Source: Flavobacteriaceae bacterium (GTDB taxonomy: Bacteria; Bacteroidota; Bacteroidia; Flavobacteriales; Flavobacteriaceae). From it: 41,804 bases of DNA. The stretch lies in the NCBI GenBank assembly GCA_013043825.1, contig JABDNM010000028.1, positions 1 through 41,804 of the forward strand. Reading direction: 5' to 3'. Of this stretch, positions 27,398 through 36,445 are shown in pieces (position 1 is the first letter of the stretch; every line of letters begins with the position of its first letter). Made by a program: the position numbers and the translations under genes. Under the pieces are notes generated by a model. That model did no database searches. It had not been told where the DNA came from and worked only from the letters and a program-made list of their open reading frames with translations.

Positions 27398-30355
27398 TTA
27401 CTCTTCCAGTCCTACTTTTACCACTTCTCGCCTAGGTTCTCTTATTATGGCGCTATAGATGGCTTCCTGGATGTTGCTCCTCAAATTACTGCCTATCAAC
27501 TTTCGATTGTCGGCAGTTGGGTAAGTCCTGTTCGAAAGAAATACATATACAATCTCTTCTTCAGGGTCGGCCCAGGTAAAGGTTCCTGTAAATCCACTGT
27601 GCCCAAAACTGGTCATGGAAACACATCCACAGGTAGGTCCCGAATCACCCAATTGAGGCTTATCAAATCCTACACCCCTGCGAACATCCTCCTCACAGTA
27701 ATAACAAGTATTAAACGCGTCCAGGACTTCCGGTTTAAAATATCGATGTCCGCCATAAAAGCCCTTCCATAGGTACATCTGCATCACCTTGGCCACATCA
27801 TTGGCGTTACTGAACAGCCCTGCATGACCGCAAACTCCACCTAGCATTGCAGCTCCTTGGTCGTGAACATAACCATGAACTTTCTGCATTCTAAAATAAT
27901 TATCATTCTCGGTGGGTGTAATATCATCTTTGCTGAAACGCTCCAAAGGTTTATAGGTCGTGTAATTTGCTCCTAATTTTTGATAAAGGTTTCGCTGTAC
28001 CAGTTTATCGAGCGAAGTACCATAAAATTCTTCCAGGTACTTCATTAACAGGTAATAAGGTAAGTCGCTGTATTTATATCCTTTGCGTTCTCTAAGGTCA
28101 CTTTCTTTTATAAGTTCGAAGATACTGTCCTTATAGTCCTTCCTCATATACATGTCTTTGGCCACCTGGATGGGATATTTCTCATCTTTTGTGGAAGCAT
28201 AGTACTTCGAATCGGGAAGCATGGTAATGGTATCCATGGTATTACCGTAAAAGGGGATCCAGGATTTTAACCGGGCAGTGTGCGTAAGCATCTCTTGCAG
28301 CGTAATATTTGCCTTGTTCGAATTTTTATATTCCGGAAGTATTTCTGAAACCTTGGTATCCATATTGATAATACCACGATCGAATAATTCCATAACCATA
28401 GGCAATGTAGCCAGTATCTTTGTTAGGGAGGCCACATCATAGATGTCATTGTCCTTCACCGAATTTTTCTTTTCAGGCGTATGATATCCAAAGTTCCTGC
28501 TGTACACCACTTTGCCTTTCCGAGCAACCAGAATTTGAACACCCGGCATCATTCCTGCCCAGACTCCTATTCGTGCCAGGGAGTCGACCTTTTTGAGTCG
28601 TTCGCTATCCAATCCAACACTTTCGGGAACGCCATATTGTAATCGGTTGAGACTGTCTGTCTTTATTGAAGTTCCAACTGGATACTCCTCCCCTATGGAA
28701 ACAGGCAGCTTACCCGATGCCTCTCGGGCTCCAAATATAAGTTGAGCCGATAATTGCTGAGCCACCTTACTGTTCTGATAGGAAACAATGATCCCTTCGA
28801 AATTCGCCGTCGTTTTCAGATCTAGCATAGCATAAGGTCTGGCAAAGACATCCAGTATTACTTTATTGGTTCGGGCAATCTCATATAACCATACCAATTC
28901 CTTTTCTTTGAATCTATAATCCTTCCATGGGTTGTCGTTCGACTTGTGAAATCCTATGATCACATAATCGTACTTTTTAAGTTTTCTAACATAGACATCC
29001 AGACTTTTTGCCTTCACCCAATCGATCCGATCATACTTTCGAAGGTATTTCAGGAATTCACTCCCGCTGTCATCACCAAAATTAACGTAGGCGATTCTAC
29101 TGTCCTGCAAATTCTTGATGGGTAAAATTGCCGAATCATTCTTAATCACTGTAAGAGCCTTTTCCATGGCGAGTTCGTACAATACGTCATCTTCGGCAGT
29201 ATTTAGGTCGAAACTCAGTGATTCCAGCATGACCGGTTCGTACTCATGCAAGCCTACTTTGTATTTCGCATACAGTATTTTTTTTACAGAATGGGCCAAA
29301 CGTTCTTCACTAATGGCTCCCTCTCGATAGGCATGGACCAAAAGTTTATGGGCCTTCGGAATATTCTCCGAGATGAGCAAAACGTCATTCCCCGCCAGGA
29401 ACGCGGCAAGATCGATCTCACCCGGCTCCTTAAAGTTAGCAGCGCCTTTCATATTGAGCGCATCCGTAAAAATTAGTCCGTTAAAGCCCAATTCACGCTG
29501 GAGCATCTGCGTCACGACATTCTTAGAAATAGAAGAGGGATAACCGGCTTCAGGAACAATGGAGGGGATGTTCAAATGAGCTACCATAACACTGCTCAAC
29601 CCTTCCCCGATGATCCGCTTGTATGGATACAGTTCCAGAGAATCGATACGTTCTTTATCGAACAATAAGGTGGGTAAGGTTTTGTGCGAGTCGGCGTCGG
29701 TGTCACCATGTCCGGGAAAGTGCTTGGCGTTTGCAAGCACTCCAGCCCGCTGCATTCCATTCATGAATGCAATTGCTTTACGAGTAACCTCTTCTCTGTC
29801 TTCGCCAAAAGATCGATTACCAATGATCGGGTTTTTAGGATTGGTATTAATATCTACAACCGGAGCGAAGTTGAAGTGTACTCCCAACCTCTTGGAGTGT
29901 AGCCCAATCCTATACCCCACTTCGTCAACAATGCGATCGTCTTTTATGGCACCTAGCGTCATGTTCCATGGATAGGCAAAGGTAGAATCGAGGCGCATGG
30001 CAAGGCCCCATTCGGCATCCATCCCAATAAGCAACTTGGTCTTTGCCATTTCCTGGAATTGATTATTCAACCTAGCCTGGCGATAGGGACCTCCCTTTGA
30101 AAAGATGATACCACCAATAAAATAATCCTGGATCAGGTCCTTGATCTTATCGGTCTTGGTTTTGGGATCGCTGGAGAATACATCTGCCATAAATAGTTGA
30201 CCAACTTTCTCCTGAAGGCTCATGGTTCCATAGATACTGTCCACCCATTGTTGCTGACCCTCAAGGTCGTCAACTACGATCAACGGGTTGATTTGCTGCG
30301 AATAACTGTAGAAAATACTCCCAAGGAGCAATGAGGTTAATATCGTTCGCTTCAT
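27398..30355 (-). CDS. Glycoside hydrolase family 3 (NagZ-like) fused to a class C beta-lactamase-like serine hydrolase
   Basis: GH3: AKHFPGHGDTDADSHKTLPTL and IFTDALNMKGA; beta-lactamase domain: SLTK motif (VASLTKILATLPM), YSDLPYY, FGHSGFTGT. Signal peptide from MKRTILTSLLLGSIFYSYSQ. Confidence 0.93.
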   Translation of the reverse strand: MKRTILTSLLLGSIFYSYSQQINPLIVVDDLEGQQQWVDSIYGTMSLQEKVGQLFMADVFSSDPKTKTDKIKDLIQDYFIGGIIFSKGGPYRQARLNNQFQEMAKTKLLIGMDAEWGLAMRLDSTFAYPWNMTLGAIKDDRIVDEVGYRIGLHSKRLGVHFNFAPVVDINTNPKNPIIGNRSFGEDREEVTRKAIAFMNGMQRAGVLANAKHFPGHGDTDADSHKTLPTLLFDKERIDSLELYPYKRIIGEGLSSVMVAHLNIPSIVPEAGYPSSISKNVVTQMLQRELGFNGLIFTDALNMKGAANFKEPGEIDLAAFLAGNDVLLISENIPKAHKLLVHAYREGAISEERLAHSVKKILYAKYKVGLHEYEPVMLESLSFDLNTAEDDVLYELAMEKALTVIKNDSAILPIKNLQDSRIAYVNFGDDSGSEFLKYLRKYDRIDWVKAKSLDVYVRKLKKYDYVIIGFHKSNDNPWKDYRFKEKELVWLYEIARTNKVILDVFARPYAMLDLKTTANFEGIIVSYQNSKVAQQLSAQLIFGAREASGKLPVSIGEEYPVGTSIKTDSLNRLQYGVPESVGLDSERLKKVDSLARIGVWAGMMPGVQILVARKGKVVYSRNFGYHTPEKKNSVKDNDIYDVASLTKILATLPMVMELFDRGIINMDTKVSEILPEYKNSNKANITLQEMLTHTARLKSWIPFYGNTMDTITMLPDSKYYASTKDEKYPIQVAKDMYMRKDYKDSIFELIKESDLRERKGYKYSDLPYYLLMKYLEEFYGTSLDKLVQRNLYQKLGANYTTYKPLERFSKDDITPTENDNYFRMQKVHGYVHDQGAAMLGGVCGHAGLFSNANDVAKVMQMYLWKGFYGGHRYFKPEVLDAFNTCYYCEEDVRRGVGFDKPQLGDSGPTCGCVSMTSFGHSGFTGTFTWADPEEEIVYVFLSNRTYPTADNRKLIGSNLRSNIQEAIYSAIIREPRREVVKVGLEE

Positions 30356-30375
30356 GCATCTAAATGTAACAAAAA

Positions 30376-30861
30376 CTATGCTAAAAATCTGCTGTGCCAA
30401 CTATCTTTTGCGGGCACTTCCCAATGTTCTAAATACTCGGCTTTGGTATTGACAAGGTTATTGAAAACAATGGTATTTGGGGACACAGAACGACTTTTGG
30501 CCATCTTCTTAAAATCGGCCAGGCTTTTATGTGCTATAAAATCTCCGGTATAAAAAGTTACATTCATCTTATCCATGAGATCCACCTCGAATTCCTTTTC
30601 CAGGGACTGGATAAAATGCACCGAACTGTCAATGCTGCAACCGGATGCAGAGGCATTGGCCTGATTGAGTCCAAGTACGATAAAGCGGTTGTGCTTTATT
30701 TCGAATCCGGCTTCCAGATCCGATCCATGAGCAGTCCATTGTACAAGGAATTCTTCTGTTTTAAGGGCAATCGCGGTCAATTCTTCTTCCGATAATTTAC
30801 GATTGGATTGGTAGATCCATATTCGAGAATTGTTTGGAAGCCGTTTAAAATCTATTAACAT
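30376..30861 (-). CDS. Conserved Bacteroidota hypothetical protein (often mislabelled 'ABC transporter ATPase'); no Walker A motif seen
   Basis: 161 aa ORF in operon context; MLIDFKRLPNNSRIWIYQSNRKLSEEE...; no P-loop in the translation. Confidence 0.7.
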   Translation of the reverse strand: MLIDFKRLPNNSRIWIYQSNRKLSEEELTAIALKTEEFLVQWTAHGSDLEAGFEIKHNRFIVLGLNQANASASGCSIDSSVHFIQSLEKEFEVDLMDKMNVTFYTGDFIAHKSLADFKKMAKSRSVSPNTIVFNNLVNTKAEYLEHWEVPAKDSWHSRFLA

Positions 30862-30895
30862 TTTGTAAAATTAGTTTGTAGGGCTCTTAAAAACA

Positions 30896-31411
30896 TTATT
30901 GCACACATTTACCATCTCTAAACCAACAATCTTTTTCACACTGTTTAGTATCATTCCAAGCAAGAAGACAGTCTCCAATAATTTGATTCGCTAGGTTCGC
31001 CATACAATCTTTTCTTCTTTTCCCAGATTTTCGTTTACAGATTTTAAATCTATTCCTCGCCTCATCATGAGTCAACGTTACGGATTCAGTTGAGGTTAAT
31101 AAATTAGTTCCAAGATAAAAACCGCCAATGTTTCCATTTTCGTCTAAAATTGCGGCCCAACCATATTCAACAGCTTTTATCGAATCATTTTTAAAAGTTC
31201 CATTACCTTTTATTAACTCTACATTTTTACTCGTACTAAAATCAGTAGAATCAGGTATAATTACCGATCTATATTTCATGGATCCAAAATGCTCTTCAAT
31301 GTCATTGGAAAATTCGGATTGTGTTTCATTTTTACATTGAATAAAGCCAAGGCTTATCAATACAATAATAAATAAGAATCTAGAAATTCTGTACTTTTTA
31401 AAATTATTCAT
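30896..31411 (-). CDS. Hypothetical lipoprotein with Cys-rich C-terminus
   Basis: Lipobox-like LGFIQCKN after a hydrophobic segment; C-terminal six Cys (ICK, DCM, DCL, QCE, DCW, KCV); AT-rich DNA. Confidence 0.65.
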   Translation of the reverse strand: MNNFKKYRISRFLFIIVLISLGFIQCKNETQSEFSNDIEEHFGSMKYRSVIIPDSTDFSTSKNVELIKGNGTFKNDSIKAVEYGWAAILDENGNIGGFYLGTNLLTSTESVTLTHDEARNRFKICKRKSGKRRKDCMANLANQIIGDCLLAWNDTKQCEKDCWFRDGKCVQ

Positions 31412-31443
31412 AATTATAAATTAAGTTGATTGGAATATTTGTA

Positions 31444-32235
31444 CTATAATTCAGTTGCATTTGCAATCATTTCTGCTACATCCATTACTTCGATGGAATC
31501 TTCTTTGTGTTTCCCTTTTACTCCATCGGACATCATGGTATTGCAGAACGGACAACCCGCGGCTATGATTTCCGGTTGGGTTTCCATCGCTTCCTCGGTG
31601 CGCTCTATGTTGATATCCTTGTCACCTTTTTCCGGTTCTTTGAACATCTGAGCGCCTCCAGCACCGCAGCAAAGGCCACGAGATTTACAACGTTTCATCT
31701 CGACCAATTCAACTTCTAACTTCTGCAAAAGTTCGCGTGGTGCTTCGTATTCATTGTTTGCCCTTCCTAAATAACAGGGGTCATGGAAGGTGATTCGCTT
31801 GCCTTTGAATTTACCGCCTTCCACTTTAAGCCTGCCTTCATTTAGCAACGACTTCAAGAACTGGGTGTGATGCATGACCTGGTAATCGCCGCCCAATTCG
31901 GGATACTCGTTTTTAAGAGTGTTGAAGCAATGCGGACAGGTGGTTACGATCTTTTTGATGCCGTATCCATTTAAGACCTCAATGTTCATCATGGCCTGCA
32001 TTTGGAACAGAAATTCATTTCCGGCTCTTTTTGCTGGATCTCCGGTGCAACTTTCTTCCGTACCCAAAACAGCAAAATCAACTTTGGCGTTGTTCAGCAA
32101 TTTGGCGAAGGCTTTGGTGATCTTCTTGGCACGATCATCAAAACTACCGGCACAGCCTACCCAGAAAAGAACTTCCGGGCTCTTTCCTTGCGCCATATAC
32201 TCGGCCATAGTGGGTACTGTTATCTGTTCGCTCAT
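31444..32235 (-). CDS. CCG-domain (Fe-S)-binding protein, HdrD C-terminal/LutA-like
   Basis: Two CCG-type regions: TTCPHCFNTL..DPCYLGR..GLCCGAGGAQMF..AAGCPFCNTMMSDG. Confidence 0.9.
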   Translation of the reverse strand: MSEQITVPTMAEYMAQGKSPEVLFWVGCAGSFDDRAKKITKAFAKLLNNAKVDFAVLGTEESCTGDPAKRAGNEFLFQMQAMMNIEVLNGYGIKKIVTTCPHCFNTLKNEYPELGGDYQVMHHTQFLKSLLNEGRLKVEGGKFKGKRITFHDPCYLGRANNEYEAPRELLQKLEVELVEMKRCKSRGLCCGAGGAQMFKEPEKGDKDINIERTEEAMETQPEIIAAGCPFCNTMMSDGVKGKHKEDSIEVMDVAEMIANATEL

Positions 32236-32241
32236 TGTTGT

Positions 32242-32676
32242 TTAATCGTCGAATACCTGAATGGTCACCTTCTTGTCCACAAGATCGGTAAACTTTCCTT
32301 TGTATCGGGTTGCTTTCACCAGGTGATTATCTATCCAGTGATAGTTCCCTCCCCTAGGTTTACCCATAAGTAGCGAATGGTATTTAAAACCGAACTTCGC
32401 CAACCACTTCTCTGTAACATTACGATGATCTTCCGTACGGGACGTGAAGAAACAAATAATATGTCCTTCATCGTACCATTTATTCAATGTTCTGAGCGCA
32501 TCCGGATACACAGCAGCCGTCGCCATGCGATCCGGCTCTTCATTCGGAATATCGTCACAGATCGTTCCGTCGATATCGATCAGGTAATTTGTGATTCCTT
32601 TAGGCAGTATAGGGCTTACTGTTTCCCCTTTCTCTACCTTGTCATGTAATAGTTTCTCAACTTCTTCCTTCTTCAT
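32242..32676 (-). CDS. HAD-like phosphatase family protein (commonly annotated phosphoheptose isomerase in flavobacteria)
   Basis: YLIDIDGTICDD (HAD motif I), ICFFTSRTEDHR (motif II), C-terminal WIDN. Confidence 0.75.
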   Translation of the reverse strand: MKKEEVEKLLHDKVEKGETVSPILPKGITNYLIDIDGTICDDIPNEEPDRMATAAVYPDALRTLNKWYDEGHIICFFTSRTEDHRNVTEKWLAKFGFKYHSLLMGKPRGGNYHWIDNHLVKATRYKGKFTDLVDKKVTIQVFDD

Positions 32677-32705
32677 GGTATTTTATTTCGATTGGTTATT
32701 AAATC

Positions 32706-34025
32706 TTAATCTTTGATCCAGTTTGCGCGGTCCATTTGGTTGAAAGGCCAGGGAGCTGCATTATTTTCAATATTCGTCATGGTGACATTCAATTCATTAG
32801 GTGCTGCCGATTGCTCCATCACGAGATACTGTCTCATATCCATGATGATAGAAAGTGGATCGATACTCACCGGACAAGCTTCAACACAAGCGTTACAGGT
32901 GGTGCAGGCCCAAAGTTCCTCCCGGGTGATATAATCATCAAGCAACTGCTTCCCATCTGGCTGAAATTCTCCGTGCTTCTCTACATTCAGCGCCACTTCT
33001 TGCAATCGATCCCTCGTGTCCATCATGATCTTCCGTGGTGACAGTTTCTTGCCCGTTTGATTGGCTGGGCATTCACTGGTACAACGTCCACATTCGGTGC
33101 AAGTATAGGCATTTAATAGCTGAATTCGATTCAAATCCATTACATCACTTGCTCCAAACTTAGCAGGGGCTTCTTCTCCTTCAGGAGGTGAGGCATAGGG
33201 ATCGGCACTGGGATCCATCATTAATTTCACCTCTTTGGTTACCGATTCCAGGTTCCGGAACTTCCCTTTGGCGGTTAGATTTCCGAAGTAAACATTGGGA
33301 AATGCCAGTATAATATGCAAATGCTTGCTGAAATAAAGGTAATTGAGAAAGACCAAAATCCCAATGATATGAAGCCACCAGGCGGTACGTTCAATGAGGA
33401 TGAGAGTTTCTTCCGATAAGGATTCCAATAGGGGATACAAATGAATACTTATGGGAAACATCCCGGCTTCGGTATAATAATCGGAGCCCATGTGCTGAAG
33501 TACGTGATCTGCTCCATTCATCGTTAAGAAAAGTACCATGAGTACCACTTCAAAATAAAGGATGATATTTCCGTCATTCCGGGGCCATCCCTTCATTTCA
33601 GGACTCATGAATCGTCTTAATTTGTTGATATTCCTGCGAAACCAAAATACCACTACCGCTACTATTACCAAAAACGCCAATATTTCGAAGGAAGCAATAA
33701 GGTAATCATATATTACACCCAGGGATGCGAAAATGCGGTGAGTTCCAAAGAGTCCGTCGATAATGATCTCCAGCACTTCAATATTAATAATGATAAATCC
33801 TACATAGACAATGATATGCATGATCCCGGCTATAGGGCGGACAACCATCTTGGATTGCCCTAAGGCAATGCGCATTACATTCCCCCAACGTTCCTTTTTA
33901 TCACCTTTCACGTCAACCTCTTGCCCTAATTTGATGTTTCGAATGATCCTACGAATGTTCTTCGTAAAATATCCGATACCCACAACAAGGACGATGAGGA
34001 AGATAATGTTCGGGATGTATTGCAT
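32706..34025 (-). CDS. Membrane 4Fe-4S dicluster oxidoreductase subunit (NarI-like TM domain + HdrC/D-like ferredoxin domain)
   Basis: N-terminal TM helices with His residues; CTECGRCTSECPANQTGKKLSPR and CTTCNACVEACPVSIDPL. Confidence 0.9.
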   Translation of the reverse strand: MQYIPNIIFLIVLVVGIGYFTKNIRRIIRNIKLGQEVDVKGDKKERWGNVMRIALGQSKMVVRPIAGIMHIIVYVGFIIINIEVLEIIIDGLFGTHRIFASLGVIYDYLIASFEILAFLVIVAVVVFWFRRNINKLRRFMSPEMKGWPRNDGNIILYFEVVLMVLFLTMNGADHVLQHMGSDYYTEAGMFPISIHLYPLLESLSEETLILIERTAWWLHIIGILVFLNYLYFSKHLHIILAFPNVYFGNLTAKGKFRNLESVTKEVKLMMDPSADPYASPPEGEEAPAKFGASDVMDLNRIQLLNAYTCTECGRCTSECPANQTGKKLSPRKIMMDTRDRLQEVALNVEKHGEFQPDGKQLLDDYITREELWACTTCNACVEACPVSIDPLSIIMDMRQYLVMEQSAAPNELNVTMTNIENNAAPWPFNQMDRANWIKD

Positions 34026-34975
34026 TACTGAATAGTATCTTTGGGCGGTTCGTATTGTTTGGGGCGCTTTCCGAAGAGAGAAAAATGGACGTAGCGCTTA
34101 GGATTCAGTTTCATGTCCTGTAGCAACAGCTCCAGCTGCCTGGAGGCTCCACTCAAGTTATTGTATAACTTTTCATCTTTTAATAATTTGCCAACACTGC
34201 CTTTCCCCTGCTCAATATTCTCTGCGATGTTGTTTAACTTAGCAATGGTAGCTTCTGTGTTCCTCATTAGTTGAGCGATCTCGACTTCAGCCAGGGAATC
34301 GGAAAGCTGTGCAAAATTCTTACTTGCTGTATCAAGGTTGCTGAAGGTATTGTTCAACTTGTCTTGATTGTCGGCCAGCAAGCTATTCATTTTCCGGGAT
34401 GCCCCGTTAAAAGACGCCATGGTGGCATTGAGATTGGCAATACCTGCCCGCAGGTTTTCCTTGGTCTCGTCATCCATCACTTCGCTCACACTCACCAAAA
34501 CGGTATCCAACTTTGCCAAAGTTGACATCAAGCCTTTTTCCAATGGACCAAACTTGTCCATTAGGCCATCGATCATTCCTGCCTGGATCTCACCTGGCAA
34601 TGTATCTCCCGAAACCGCACGATTTGCCGGGTCATTAACCGGGATGATCCCCAGGTTGTTCCCGCTAATTAGTCCGCTACTATAAATTTGTACCACACTG
34701 CTCTTGGCGAATTCAAATTCCTTCTCCACCGTAAATTTGACCACCAGACCTCCCTGACGATCGGCAAAGTCGATACTCATCACCTTTCCTACTATAAGCC
34801 CGTTTATTGTAACCGGTGCTGAAGTGGCCAAGCCTGCAACATTGTCGTATTTCACAAAAAAGACACGGTCGTTTTCCAGTAAATTGGAGTTCTTCAGAAA
34901 GTTATACCCGAAGATGAACAACAGAATTCCTGCGATCACCAAAATGGCGGTTTTTACTTCTCTTGATAATTTCAA
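34025..34975 (-). CDS. MlaD/MCE family protein
   Basis: N-terminal TM helix then VFFVKYDNVAGLATSAPVTINGLIVGKVMSIDF...VQIYSSGLISGNNLGIIP, coiled-coil C-terminus. Confidence 0.92.
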   Translation of the reverse strand: MKLSREVKTAILVIAGILLFIFGYNFLKNSNLLENDRVFFVKYDNVAGLATSAPVTINGLIVGKVMSIDFADRQGGLVVKFTVEKEFEFAKSSVVQIYSSGLISGNNLGIIPVNDPANRAVSGDTLPGEIQAGMIDGLMDKFGPLEKGLMSTLAKLDTVLVSVSEVMDDETKENLRAGIANLNATMASFNGASRKMNSLLADNQDKLNNTFSNLDTASKNFAQLSDSLAEVEIAQLMRNTEATIAKLNNIAENIEQGKGSVGKLLKDEKLYNNLSGASRQLELLLQDMKLNPKRYVHFSLFGKRPKQYEPPKDTIQ

Positions 34976-34997
34976 AAGTGTGGTTTTAATGAAATAA

Positions 34998-35027
34998 CAA
35001 ATTTAGAAATAAATCTCGTTCTCGTAA
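34998..35027 (-). promoter_or_regulatory. Putative Bacteroidota promoter for the MlaD operon
   Basis: Minus strand perfect TAAATTTG (35005-34998), imperfect TTA about 19 nt upstream; ATG at 34975. Confidence 0.4.
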
Positions 35028-35139
35028 GCGATTACCCTAAAAGATTGTCAATTAGTTGTAAATATAAAAATGTCAGTAAATACAGGGAATTGAAGCCGTA
35101 TCGTTCAATTTAAGGATAATTGTAAAAAGTGATAGGGTT

Positions 35140-36261
35140 TCAACGATCTTCGGCTTTGAGAACATCGGCCAGGCGAACTTTTTTGTCGCCCTGGAAGGCG
35201 ACCACGTAAGCGGAGGAAAAGCCCTTTTCTCGCGCAAAGGCCTTCATTAGCTGGATCTTATTGTAATTGGAAGTGTCACCATAGTAGTATTTGAACAATC
35301 CATCCTCCTTATTTCTTGAAATCTCTTTCAAACCTTTGAAATTATAGGGCTCTGTCGTCAATTTTTTACTGCTGGCTGCCAGTTGTACCTTAAAGGTGAT
35401 CCCGTCATAAATCCTTTCCTCGGTGGTTTCTATGGCTTCCTCGATCTCTTCCTCGGTGATCTCCGGGTTTTGAAAATCGCTGGTGGCCAAGGCGATATTG
35501 TTTCGATATGCGATTATTCCTTTCGCGATCTGTTCTGCCATTTCTTTTCTCCCTTTTTTTGAATTCACATACTTGCCTTCAGACTTGTGGGTAAGAAAGC
35601 CCAATTCCACAAGTACACTGGGCATATACGAGCTATGGAGTACCCAAAATGGTCCCGATTTTACACTGCGGTCTTTCCGTTTGAGGTTATTCACCATATT
35701 ATTCTGGATCAACCCCGCCAGCATGATACTTTGATCCAGGTATTCCTCCTGCATCAGTGTGAGGCCAATGAGTGATTCCGGGGAATTGGGGTCGAAGCCC
35801 TCGTATTTCTCCAGATAGTTATCTTCGAGAAAAATCACTTCATTCTCCCGTTTGGCCGTTTCAAGGTTTTTACCCGATTTATCGACCCCCATAACAAAGG
35901 TTTCAGCCCCGTATGCCTGGGTATGGTGTGAATTGCAATGAATAGAAACAAAAATATCGGCGTCGGCTTCATTGGCTATGGGCCCCCTGGCCTTCAACTC
36001 AATAAAGACGTCAGATTTACGTGTATAGATCACTTTGAATCCCTCCTCCCGGCTCAGCAATTTGCCAACTTGCAAGGTGACGTCCAGCACAATGTCTTTT
36101 TCCAGGTAACCATTCCCCCGGTTGCCCGAGTCCTTTCCTCCATGACCTGCATCCAATACCACTATAAAGGGGTTTGTGGTATCGTTCTTGTGGCTAAGGA
36201 AACCATAGGAAACAAGGATTCCTAGGAACAAACAGAAAAATAGAATATATTTCGTTTTCAT
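35140..36261 (-). CDS. N-acetylmuramoyl-L-alanine amidase
   Basis: VVLDAGHGGKDSGNRGNGYLEKDIVLDV, DIFVSIHCNSHH, SVLVELGFLTHKSE; start MKTKYILFFCLFLG. Confidence 0.94.
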   Translation of the reverse strand: MKTKYILFFCLFLGILVSYGFLSHKNDTTNPFIVVLDAGHGGKDSGNRGNGYLEKDIVLDVTLQVGKLLSREEGFKVIYTRKSDVFIELKARGPIANEADADIFVSIHCNSHHTQAYGAETFVMGVDKSGKNLETAKRENEVIFLEDNYLEKYEGFDPNSPESLIGLTLMQEEYLDQSIMLAGLIQNNMVNNLKRKDRSVKSGPFWVLHSSYMPSVLVELGFLTHKSEGKYVNSKKGRKEMAEQIAKGIIAYRNNIALATSDFQNPEITEEEIEEAIETTEERIYDGITFKVQLAASSKKLTTEPYNFKGLKEISRNKEDGLFKYYYGDTSNYNKIQLMKAFAREKGFSSAYVVAFQGDKKVRLADVLKAEDR

Positions 36262-36445
36262 AATGTGGTAACGCGATAACAAAAAGGTTATTTTAAAATT
36301 TTTCATTATCAAATAGTGGCCCAAAAAAAAGACTTAATTTTGAGCATTCAAAAACTAAGCCAATATATCATACTCTGGGGCTGAATTCGTGATTTGAATT
36401 ATTTTTTATCACAAAAGATATCGACAAAAATATAGAACTGTAGCA

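Noticed and set aside
30376-30861. ABC transporter ATPase function
   Set aside because: No Walker A/B or signature motif in the 161-aa translation; the commonly used name looks like propagated misannotation.
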